Assembly (NCBI GenBank): GCA_903920315.1
Contig: CAIXLU010000452.1
Location: 1-33,602 of the forward strand
Direction of reading: 5' to 3'
Length of the DNA stretch: 33,602 nt
Source of the DNA: an uncultured Oscillochloris sp.
GTDB taxonomy: Bacteria > Chloroflexota > Chloroflexia > Chloroflexales > Chloroflexaceae
In this document: positions 14,720 through 21,292 of the stretch, in pieces
Position numbering within the stretch: the first letter of the stretch is position 1
Layout of the letters: every line of letters begins with the position of its first letter
The notes under the pieces: model-generated
The model's database searches: none
The model's input: the letters and a program-made list of their open reading frames with translations, nothing else
What the model was told of the DNA's origin: nothing
Program-made: the position numbers and the translations under genes

Positions 14720-15631
14720 CTATGTTCGCAGGGCCGGGTTGAGCTTGGTGGCGGCGAGCCACGCCTCGATCCCAACCGTGGGCTGAATCCCCTGCTCGGT
14801 GACGATTCCGGCCAAAATATTTAGCGGCGTCGAGTCAAAGTAGACGTTTGTCACCTGGATGTTTGCCGGTACCTCGGGCCAGACCTGATCGGCAGGCCAG
14901 CGAGTCTGCTCAGGCTGAGGATAGCCAGGGGGAAGAAATTTCTCGGAGCTACAGAGGGCGTAGACCGGCACGTTAGCCTCCCTCGCCGCAAGCACCATGC
15001 CGTAGGTTCCCACCTTATTCATCAGGCCGCGAACACTCAAGTGGTCGGCCCCGACCAGAACAAGCTGAGACTGACCGGCCAGGACCACAGCGAGGGCATC
15101 TACCACTAAGGTTGTTGGGATGCCACTAGCTGCCAGTTCGCTGGCCATCGTGCGACCCTCGCAGATAGGGCGTCCTTCAGCGCAGATCACACGGAAGCGC
15201 CGACCAGCCCGCTGGGCGTGGCGCAACACCGCACGCACCGTTGTGCTGCGCCCGTTCGTTACGATCTGCACGTCATCGCTGATCAACCGCAGAGCCGTCT
15301 CAGCGATGGCCGCCTCGTGGACGTGCAGGCGCCGCTTGAACTCATTTGCCGCATCAACCACGACCCGCTGGCCCTGGCCAAAGCTCTCCGCAGCGTCCAT
15401 CTTCCAGAGCAGCGCATTCACCAAATTCACCAGCGGTGCCATCGTCGGATGCGAGCGAATCAGCGCCCAACCCACCTCAAGCAACCCCTGATGCAAATGG
15501 AAGAGATCGCCGCTCTGATCCGCCTGCGCCTGATATATGAGTGCCTCAGCGCTCCTCTCGGCGATTTCAACCGCGCCGGAGATCCCGTCTTTGGCGATAG
15601 CAGCGATTGCCTGTGCGGTGTACTTATCCAC
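14720..15631 (-). CDS. eIF2B alpha/beta/delta family protein
   Basis: The 303-residue protein starts at GTG 15631, with GGAAGAA (15636-15642) as ribosome site. It matches the family of eIF2B regulatory subunits, methylthioribose-1-phosphate isomerase and ribose-1,5-bisphosphate isomerase: an N-terminal helical bundle (1-110), a Rossmann-like part with GAD at 195-197, NKVGTY at 205-210 and the end motif NVYFDSTPLN at 262-271. Catalytic isomerases carry a cysteine in a THC motif at the first strand. Here the equivalent place reads TNGRS (125-129), so the cysteine is absent while Asp196 is kept. It may therefore bind a sugar phosphate or nucleotide without being an isomerase, or use other residues. 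Hairpins with CACAGAA motifs flank the gene on both sides. Confidence 0.85.
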   Translation of the reverse strand: MDKYTAQAIAAIAKDGISGAVEIAERSAEALIYQAQADQSGDLFHLHQGLLEVGWALIRSHPTMAPLVNLVNALLWKMDAAESFGQGQRVVVDAANEFKRRLHVHEAAIAETALRLISDDVQIVTNGRSTTVRAVLRHAQRAGRRFRVICAEGRPICEGRTMASELAASGIPTTLVVDALAVVLAGQSQLVLVGADHLSVRGLMNKVGTYGMVLAAREANVPVYALCSSEKFLPPGYPQPEQTRWPADQVWPEVPANIQVTNVYFDSTPLNILAGIVTEQGIQPTVGIEAWLAATKLNPALRT

Positions 15632-15680
15632 AAAGTTCTTCCAATCGTACTATATAGGGTAACGAGACTTTCGCGATTCA

Positions 15681-15741
15681 TGGCCAAAGAAAGACGCGGA
15701 AGCCCACAGAAAGACTGTGCTTTCCGTGTTCTTCTGTGGCA
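15681..15741. repeat. Imperfect hairpin related to the 14657 array
   Basis: CCAAAGAAAGACGCGGAAG (15683-15701) pairs imperfectly with CTTTCCGTGTTCTTCTGTGG (15720-15739), and an inner CCACAGAAAG copy lies between them. The wording resembles the hairpin at 14657-14709. It lies upstream of the eIF2B-like gene, in the gap before the transposon. A possible -10 box for that gene (TATATA, minus strand, 15651-15656) lies just below it. Confidence 0.5.
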
Positions 15742-15810
15742 GAATTTCATGGTCGCACTTCGAGTACCGTATCACCGGTGCGGCCTATGACGAGCATACC
15801 ACAGTTTCGT

Positions 15811-15852
15811 TTACGGAAGTAGCCCGTAAAGCCCAGGAGCTTTAGCCCTGAG
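15811..15852 (+). other. Transposon left end with target TTAC, guide AAAG and hairpin
   Basis: Target TTAC (15811-15814) is followed after 13 bases by guide AAAG (15828-15831) and a hairpin: CAGG 15834-15837 with CCTG 15847-15850, and an inner GC-TTTA-GC. The right end has the same hairpin wording (AGCTTTAGC loop), which supports the pairing of the two ends. Confidence 0.8.
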
Positions 15853-15889
15853 ATATAAGGGCTTCACCCGCGTGAGCGGCTTTAGCTTC

Positions 15890-15918
15890 TTGACGAACGG
15901 GCGTGCGTATAGTATACT
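15890..15918 (+). promoter_or_regulatory. tnpA promoter
   Basis: TTGACG (15890-15895) and TATACT (15913-15918) are separated by exactly 17 bp, each one base from the sigma-70 consensus. The start point would be near 15925, about 22 bases before the tnpA ATG at 15947. It lies inside the transposon left end, so the element carries its own promoter. Confidence 0.7.
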
Positions 15919-15946
15919 GTCTGTATATATCTATCATAGGCGGTAT

Positions 15947-16360
15947 ATGGAAATCAGGCAAACGAACAAACCCTACCATACCGATCACAGCATCGTCTTT
16001 AGCTGTCAGTACCATGTGATCTTCTGCCCGAAGTATCGACGGAAGGTTCTGAACGAGCCTATTGCTGCTCGTATGAAGGAACTGGTACGTGCGAAGCAGG
16101 CCGAGTATGGCTACACGATCATTGAAATGGAAGTCATGCCTGATCATGTCCATCTCCTCTTGGACGCCGACCCTCGGGAGGGCATTCTTGGGATTGTGGC
16201 GAAGATCAAGGGCTATACCTCCCATGAACTGCGCAACGAGTTTCCCTGGCTCAAGAAACGCTTACCCACGCTGTGGACGCGCAGCAAGTTCATCTCAACC
16301 GTAGGAGCCGTCACATTGGATGTGGTGAAGCAGTACATTGAAGACCAAAAGAGCGTCTGA
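15947..16360 (+). CDS. tnpA: IS200/IS605 TnpA, single-strand Y1 transposase
   Basis: The 137-residue protein starts at ATG 15947 (MEIRQTNKPY). An in-frame extension upstream would run through the promoter and left end, so it is rejected. The HUH metal motif is His67-Val-His69 in MPDHVHLLLD, and the single catalytic tyrosine is Tyr130 in VVKQYIEDQ. Length and motif positions are standard for active family members. As a dimer, the enzyme cuts single-stranded transposon ends through a 5'-phosphotyrosine link, excising a circle and inserting it 3' of a short target, here TTAC. The stop TGA overlaps the tnpB ATG by one base, so translation is probably coupled. No inactivating change is visible. 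Confidence 0.96.
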   Translation: MEIRQTNKPYHTDHSIVFSCQYHVIFCPKYRRKVLNEPIAARMKELVRAKQAEYGYTIIEMEVMPDHVHLLLDADPREGILGIVAKIKGYTSHELRNEFPWLKKRLPTLWTRSKFISTVGAVTLDVVKQYIEDQKSV

Positions 16361-17478
16361 TGAGCCGCAAGAGTTTCAAATACCGGATCTACCTCTCGAA
16401 CGGCCAACGGCGCATCCTTGAGCAGCAGCTTGAGTTGAGCCGTTGGGCCTACAACGAGACACTTGCCGAGCGCAAGCGGGCGTATGAGGAACGCGGCGAG
16501 AGTCTGCGCTTGTACGACACGCAGGCGTTGCTGCCGGTCTGGAAGCTGACCAAGCCCGCGTTGAAGCTTGTCCACAGTCAGGTACTCCAGAACATCAGCG
16601 TGCGGGTGGATCTCGCCTTTCAGGCATTCTTTCGTCGGGTGAAGGGGGGTGCTGCTGAGGTTGGTTTCCCCAGGTTCAAGGGCTTCGGTAGGTATGATTC
16701 GCTGACGTACCCGCAATACGGCAACGGGGTGCGGTTGGAGGGTGAGCGGCTGATCCTCTCGAAGATGGTTGGGGCCGTGCATGTCGTCTTGCACCGCCCG
16801 TTGAAAGGCACGCCCAAAACCGTGACGCTCACCCGGTCGCGCACGGGCAAGTGGTTCGCCTGTTTCTCGTGCGAGACGGAGGCCGAGCCGCTGCCGCCAA
16901 CCGACGCCGCAGTGGGCGTGGATGTGGGGCTGTCGTCGTTTGCCACCCTCTCGGATGGAGGGAAGAAGATCGATAACCCGCGCTTCTATCGGCGCGACGA
17001 GGCCGACCTGAAACGTGTCCAACAGCGCAAGGATGCGGCCAAGAACGCTCAAAACTGGCCGGAGAACGTCAAACAGAAGGGCATTCTGGCCCGCATCCAC
17101 GAGCGGATCGCCAACCGGCGCAGCGACTTCGCCCACAAGGAGAGCCGCACGCTGGTGAACCGCTATCAGGTGATCGTGTGTGAAGACCTTGCTCCGATGG
17201 AGATGGGCCGAAGTCGCGGGATGCGCAAAAGCATCATGGATGTGGCGTGGACACAGTTCATCCGCATGACCGTCGCCAAAGCGGCAGAAGCTGGGCGGCG
17301 GGTAATTCTGGTGAACCCCCGCAATACGACCAAGATGTGTTCGACCTGCGGCGAGATTGTCTCCAAGGCGTTGAGCGTGCGCGTCCATACCTGCCCCCAC
17401 TGCGGGCTGGTGATGGATCGAGATGAGAACGCAGCGATCAACATTCTGCAACGGGGACTTCTTTCGCTACAAACCTGA
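16360..17478 (+). CDS. tnpB: TnpB, RNA-guided RuvC nuclease of the IS605 family
   Basis: The 372-residue protein is near the usual length of compact TnpB. The N-terminal part (1-175) is the wedge and REC-like region. The RuvC triad is intact: Asp188 in GVDVGLSSF, Glu275 in IVCEDLAP and Asp353 in DRDENAA. The zinc ribbon has CSTC (327-330) and CPHC (345-348). Family members bind an RNA made from the 3' end of tnpB and the right end, and cut DNA next to a TAM that equals the left target site (here TTAC). This helps keep the element after excision. All key residues are present, so activity is plausible. The gene starts within the tnpA stop codon. Confidence 0.96.
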   Translation: MSRKSFKYRIYLSNGQRRILEQQLELSRWAYNETLAERKRAYEERGESLRLYDTQALLPVWKLTKPALKLVHSQVLQNISVRVDLAFQAFFRRVKGGAAEVGFPRFKGFGRYDSLTYPQYGNGVRLEGERLILSKMVGAVHVVLHRPLKGTPKTVTLTRSRTGKWFACFSCETEAEPLPPTDAAVGVDVGLSSFATLSDGGKKIDNPRFYRRDEADLKRVQQRKDAAKNAQNWPENVKQKGILARIHERIANRRSDFAHKESRTLVNRYQVIVCEDLAPMEMGRSRGMRKSIMDVAWTQFIRMTVAKAAEAGRRVILVNPRNTTKMCSTCGEIVSKALSVRVHTCPHCGLVMDRDENAAINILQRGLLSLQT

Positions 17479-17539
17479 CTCTGTGGGATGGGGCGGCATC
17501 CCCGTGAAGCCCAAGAGCTTTAGCCTTGGGAGCCGTCAC
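17400..17539 (+). ncRNA. Predicted omega (right-end) guide RNA of TnpB
   Basis: In known systems this RNA covers the last part of tnpB and the right end, and its guide is the DNA just outside the element. Here the scaffold would end at 17539 and include two hairpins: GGGATG 17485-17490 with CATCCC 17497-17502, and CCCAAG 17510-17515 with CTTGGG 17525-17530. The guide would begin at 17540 (CGATTGTTGGAACCAATG). The 5' boundary is a guess. The RNA is inferred from family knowledge and these structures. Confidence 0.5.
17504..17539 (+). other. Transposon right end with guide GAAG, hairpin and TCAC
   Basis: Guide GAAG (17506-17509) sits at the foot of hairpin 17510-17530, followed by five bases and the cleavage site TCAC (17536-17539). 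TCA at 17536-17538 is also the reverse complement of the TGA stop of the hybrid kinase on the minus strand. Confidence 0.8.
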
Positions 17540-19974
17540 CGATTGTTGGAACCAATGGAACGCCGCTTCAGCAACTGTTTGATTACCACCTCAAGCTGGG
17601 CGATAGAGAAGGGCTTTGGCAAATAAGGGTTCCCGCTCCGCTCAAGTTGTTCAAGAGTGATCGGGCTCAGTGTATCACCTGTGATAAAGATCACCCGCTC
17701 GGCCAGGTCGAGGTCGCGCTCGCGGATGATGGACAGAAGCTCAAATCCGCTCATGCCCGGCATCCGCACATCGGTAAGAACCATGTCGAAGGATTCGCGG
17801 CTCAGGGCGACAAGTGCGGTTTCGCCACTGATCGTCACCGTCGAGCGGTGGCCGAGGTCGTGCAAAAGGCGTGAGATCAGACGAATCACAGGCTCCTCAT
17901 CATCCACGACGAGGACGTTGAGCGATGGTTCTATCTCGCTGATGACCGAATCCAGCAGAGCGGGTTGCTCAGTTATCATAACGGGAAGTTGGCGGACGGG
18001 CAGATCAACGAAAACACGTGTCCCCAAACCAATTTGGCTCTCAGCCCAGATCCGGCCCTCATGCTCCTTCACAATACCGAAGCAGATTGAGAGCCCGAGA
18101 CCAGTGCCTTGCCCTATCGGTTTCGTCGTAAAAAAGGGGTTAAATATCTTACGCAGATTACGTTCGGGGATACCCACACCCGTGTCGCCCACCTCTATCT
18201 GGATCATCTGCCCTCCAACCTCGTCCTCAGGACGAGTCGGCACCACCCGCGTGCGCAGGGTGAGCGTGCCGTGTCCACCACGCTCAACCATCGCGTGGCG
18301 TGCATTGGTGATCAGATTCAGGAAGACCTGCTGGAGCTGATGTGGGTCGGCCACCGTCTGAACGAGGTCTGGGTCGAGGTCGAGCTGTACCGCGATATTA
18401 TCAACCCGCAATTGATATGACTGAAGGGCAAGGGAGTCGCGCAGCACCGCATTGAGTGCCACCATCGAGCGTTCAGGCGTATGCTCACGAGCAAAGATCA
18501 GCAGGTTCTGGACGATCCTGGACGCTCGATCAGCCTGGGTGTGGATTTGCTCAATATCTTGGCGGATATCGTCGGAGAGGTGCGTATTACGCAAGGTGAG
18601 CTGGGCGTAGCCACTCACGCTGGTGAGCGGATTATTCAACTCATGGGCCACACCAGCAACTAATTGGCCAATCGCCGAGAGTTTCTCCGACTGGATGAGC
18701 TGCTGCTCCATGCGACGGCGTTCGGTCAGGTTGCGCGCAATACAGTGGAGACCTCCGGGCTTACCTCCGCCATTCTGCATCATGTGGGCGCTCACCTCCA
18801 AGTAGATCGGCTCCTGATTATGGTGCGCCAGCTCAAGTTCGAAGGGTAGCACTGCCTGTCCATCGAGCAAGTTACGCAGATGAACCTGCGCCGCTCTCCA
18901 CGAGTCGGGGGCGCAAAGCGACCAGATCGGCTGGCCAATCAGATCTTGTACGGGGTAGCCGGTGATCTGCGCACCAACTTTATTCACGCTCGTGATGCGC
19001 AGATCGCGGTCAAGCATAAAGATCATATCGTAGGCGTTCGCGAAGAGATCTTTGTAGCGCCGCTCGCTCAGCTTCACCTGCTCGTAGAGTCGGGCATTCT
19101 CAATCGCAATTGCCGCATAGTCGGCCAGTGTCGCCAGCAGATATTGGTCATTTTCACTGAATACCCGGTCGGACTGCTGATTATCCACCGCCAGCACACC
19201 CACCACCTGGTCGCCCACCATCAAAGGAACCTGAAGGATCGCCCGTACGAGAAACCCTGTCTTCACCTTTAAGGCCACACCGTTGCGAGTCCTATCGGTG
19301 CGGATCGGCTTACCTGTGCGGACGACCTGGCCTGCTAGGGTATCGTGAATCGCCATGCGTAGACTCTGGGCGCGCTGCTCGCCAAGGTTCTTCGCCGCCC
19401 GCAGGTACAGCTCGTCGTGCTGGTTATCGCGCAGCAGCAGGAAGCCCTCTTCGGCCTGGGTAATATAGACACCGGCCTCAACGATTCGCTCAAGCAGTTG
19501 TTCCTGCTCCATCAGGCCAGTTACCGATTTACCAATACGCGAGAGTACGGTAAGTTCCTGGACGCGCTGCTGGAGCGAGGCGGTAAGACGTTCCTTATCG
19601 CGGCGCAGGCGACGCTCACGCAGAGCTTGGTCAATCACCGCCCGCGCCTCGGTGTCAGAGAATGGCTTGATCAGATAATTCCGTGCGCCGAGGCGGAACG
19701 CCTCAACCGCGATATTCTCCGATCCGTGGGCGGTCATCAGAATGACCGGCACATCATAGCCTTCTTGAGCGATCAGGCGGAGGAGGTCAAGGCCAGAAAT
19801 ATCGGGGAGTTGGAGATCGAGCAGGATCATATCAGGCAAGCGGTCACGAAGGCGCTGAAGCCCCTGACGCCCGGTATTTGCGACAATCGGGCGGTATCCA
19901 AGCTCAGGCAGCACATAGTTCGCGAGAAGCCCGCAGATCTGCTCGCTGTCATCAATGATGAGGATCTCTTCCAT
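17536..19974 (-). CDS. Hybrid sensor kinase: REC, GAF, PAS, HisKA, HATPase, REC
   Basis: The 812-residue protein has no membrane segments, so it is cytoplasmic. The first receiver domain (1-120) has acidic Asp8/Asp9, phospho-site Asp53 and Lys103. A short coil leads to GAF (about 140-300) and PAS (about 305-420). HisKA has His444 in GVAHELNNPL. The ATPase part has Asn557, DTGVGIP (597-603) and GTGLGLS (623-629). The second receiver (685-800) has Asp691/Asp692, phospho-site Asp735 and Lys787. The two receivers suggest a phosphorelay hub, with the first receiver taking signal from another kinase. No partner adjoins it. Its TGA stop lies in the last four bases of the neighbouring transposon, and removal of the element restores the same end (SNNR) with TAA. 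Confidence 0.95.
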   Translation of the reverse strand: MEEILIIDDSEQICGLLANYVLPELGYRPIVANTGRQGLQRLRDRLPDMILLDLQLPDISGLDLLRLIAQEGYDVPVILMTAHGSENIAVEAFRLGARNYLIKPFSDTEARAVIDQALRERRLRRDKERLTASLQQRVQELTVLSRIGKSVTGLMEQEQLLERIVEAGVYITQAEEGFLLLRDNQHDELYLRAAKNLGEQRAQSLRMAIHDTLAGQVVRTGKPIRTDRTRNGVALKVKTGFLVRAILQVPLMVGDQVVGVLAVDNQQSDRVFSENDQYLLATLADYAAIAIENARLYEQVKLSERRYKDLFANAYDMIFMLDRDLRITSVNKVGAQITGYPVQDLIGQPIWSLCAPDSWRAAQVHLRNLLDGQAVLPFELELAHHNQEPIYLEVSAHMMQNGGGKPGGLHCIARNLTERRRMEQQLIQSEKLSAIGQLVAGVAHELNNPLTSVSGYAQLTLRNTHLSDDIRQDIEQIHTQADRASRIVQNLLIFAREHTPERSMVALNAVLRDSLALQSYQLRVDNIAVQLDLDPDLVQTVADPHQLQQVFLNLITNARHAMVERGGHGTLTLRTRVVPTRPEDEVGGQMIQIEVGDTGVGIPERNLRKIFNPFFTTKPIGQGTGLGLSICFGIVKEHEGRIWAESQIGLGTRVFVDLPVRQLPVMITEQPALLDSVISEIEPSLNVLVVDDEEPVIRLISRLLHDLGHRSTVTISGETALVALSRESFDMVLTDVRMPGMSGFELLSIIRERDLDLAERVIFITGDTLSPITLEQLERSGNPYLPKPFSIAQLEVVIKQLLKRRSIGSNNR

Positions 19975-20275
19975 AAATGGTGGTGCTGTTACTGCCCAAG
20001 GCGCTACTTACGATAATGACCCACTACTCGATGGTATGTTGGTAGGAGTGTCACATGGCTTTGAATTGTACCCTGTTACGATAGCGGTGGCAAGGGATTG
20101 TCCTTATATGGTGGGCCACATCAAAGTCACCCGTCAGGAGATTCAGTCTCCCGTGCAGTGGATGAGCGACCCTGGGCGAATTGCTGTTATCATAGGCTCA
20201 GTTTTTTCAGGGGCACGGATCAACAATCAACAATCAACAATCAGCAATCGGCAATCAGCAATGGGGGAGGGAGCG
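19975..20275. other. Divergent intergenic region between hybrid kinase and oxidoreductase
   Basis: About 300 bp. Bases 20219-20261 hold a 7-bp tandem array, and GGGGGAGGGAG before 20276 is the ribosome site of the next gene. A reading frame continues through the region from the kinase side but has no family features before the ATG at 20276. Promoters for both genes must lie here, yet no pair of boxes stands out. Confidence 0.5.
20219..20261. repeat. 7-bp tandem array (ATCAACA)
   Basis: Six units in register: three ATCAACA, then ATCAGCA, ATCGGCA, ATCAGCA, ending in AT. It is one-armed, with no inverted partner. It ends within a few bases of the ribosome site of the quinone oxidoreductase. Confidence 0.85.
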
Positions 20276-21244
20276 ATGCGAGCGATCCGCATTCGTGAGA
20301 CGGGCGGGCCGGAGGTGTTGCGCTACGAGGATGTGCCCACGCCCGATCCAGGGCCGGGCCAGGTGCGGGTGAAGGTGACGGCCACCGGCTTAAACTATAT
20401 CGAGACTTACCACCGCACCGGGCTTTACCCGTTGTCGCTGCCCTTCATCCCCGGCGGCGAGTTTGCGGGCACGGTGGACGCCCTCGGCCCTGGGGTGAGC
20501 GGTTTCGCCTTGGGTGATCGGGTTGCCACCGCCTCGGGCGCGGGCGGCTACGCCGAGTACGCCCTGGCCCCCGCCGATAAGCTTGTCGCCGTGCCCGAGG
20601 GTGTGGATCTGCACCTGGCCGCTGCGGTCATGCTCCAGGGCATGACCGCGCACTATCTGGCCTACAGCACCTACCCGCTCAAAGCGGGCGAGATCTGCCT
20701 GATCCACGCAGCGGCTGGAGGGGTTGGTCTGCTGTTGACGCAGATCGCCAGTCGTCTGGGTGCGCGAGTGATCGGCACTGTTGGCTCACTAGAGAAGGCC
20801 GAATTGGCCCGCGCCGCCGGGGTCAGCGATGTCATCCTCTATCGCGACGAACCCTTCGCCCCGCGTGTACGTGAGCTAACCTGCGGGCGTGGTGTGGATG
20901 TGGTCTACGACTCGGTGGGCCAAGATACCTGGGAGGGCAGTCTGGACTGTCTGCGCCCACGCGGCATGATGGTGACATTCGGCAACTCCAGCGGCCCCGT
21001 CCCGACAGTTAGTCCGCTGGTGCTGAGCAGCAAGGGGTCGCTCTTCCTGACGAGGCCAACTCTGTGGCACTATATCGCCACGCCCGAGGAGTTAGCTTGG
21101 CGTGCGGGAGATCTGTTTGGCTGGATGATTGCCGGCGCACTAAGCGTGCGGGTAGATCACCGCTTTCCCATGGCCGACGCCGCCGATGCCCATAGTGCCC
21201 TCCAGGGTCGGGCCACGGCCGGCAAAGTATTGTTGATACCATAA
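20276..21244 (+). CDS. Quinone oxidoreductase (zeta-crystallin type, zinc-free MDR)
   Basis: The 322-residue protein starts at ATG 20276 behind a strong GGAGGGAG site. The upstream in-frame extension lacks family features. The N-terminal GroES-like domain reads MRAIRIRETGGPEVLRYEDV and carries GLNYIETYHRTGLYPLSLPF and PGGEFAGTV, typical of quinone reductases. The Rossmann domain has AAAGGVGLLLTQIA, the NADPH loop. GRGVDVVYDSVG and GRATAGKVLL close the family pattern. Catalytic zinc ligands of alcohol dehydrogenases are absent. Enzymes of this group reduce quinones or related enones with NADPH in the cytoplasm. The physiological substrate cannot be told. Aspartate kinase follows 48 bp later with a hairpin between them. 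Confidence 0.93.
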   Translation: MRAIRIRETGGPEVLRYEDVPTPDPGPGQVRVKVTATGLNYIETYHRTGLYPLSLPFIPGGEFAGTVDALGPGVSGFALGDRVATASGAGGYAEYALAPADKLVAVPEGVDLHLAAAVMLQGMTAHYLAYSTYPLKAGEICLIHAAAGGVGLLLTQIASRLGARVIGTVGSLEKAELARAAGVSDVILYRDEPFAPRVRELTCGRGVDVVYDSVGQDTWEGSLDCLRPRGMMVTFGNSSGPVPTVSPLVLSSKGSLFLTRPTLWHYIATPEELAWRAGDLFGWMIAGALSVRVDHRFPMADAADAHSALQGRATAGKVLLIP

Positions 21245-21250
21245 TTAAGG

Positions 21251-21279
21251 GTAGAGACGCCCCGGCGGGGCGTCTCTAC
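21251..21279. repeat. Perfect 13-bp stem hairpin between oxidoreductase and aspartate kinase
   Basis: GTAGAGACGCCCC (21251-21263) pairs perfectly with GGGGCGTCTCTAC (21267-21279) around a 3-base loop. There is no T-tract, so it is not a standard terminator. It resembles REP-type palindromes that recur in bacterial genomes, but only this copy is in the window. It could lower readthrough or protect the upstream message. Confidence 0.7.
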
Positions 21280-21292
21280 GGTCGAGGAATGT

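Larger units (their letters stand above)
15815..17539 (+). mobile_element. Complete IS200/IS605-family (IS608-like) insertion sequence
   Basis: This 1725-bp element carries tnpA and tnpB in the same direction with a one-base overlap, bounded by subterminal hairpins and without terminal inverted repeats or target duplication, as expected for the family. The left cleavage site TTAC (15811-15814) lies just outside. The right cleavage site TCAC (17536-17539) is the last four bases. The internal guides are AAAG (15828-15831) and GAAG (17506-17509), each at the 5' foot of a hairpin. Both pairs follow the IS608 rule: guide bases 1-2 pair with the first two bases of the site, and guide base 4 with its last. 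Both reading frames are intact and the ends are complete, so the element looks potentially active. Confidence 0.93.

Noticed and set aside
16213-17451. Minus-strand frame of 412 codons opposite tnpA/tnpB
   Set aside because: Both transposon genes on the plus strand are complete with catalytic residues, and the antisense frame has no family features.
21251-21279. Rho-independent terminator after the quinone oxidoreductase
   Set aside because: The stem is perfect but no T-tract follows on either strand, so it is listed as a hairpin only.
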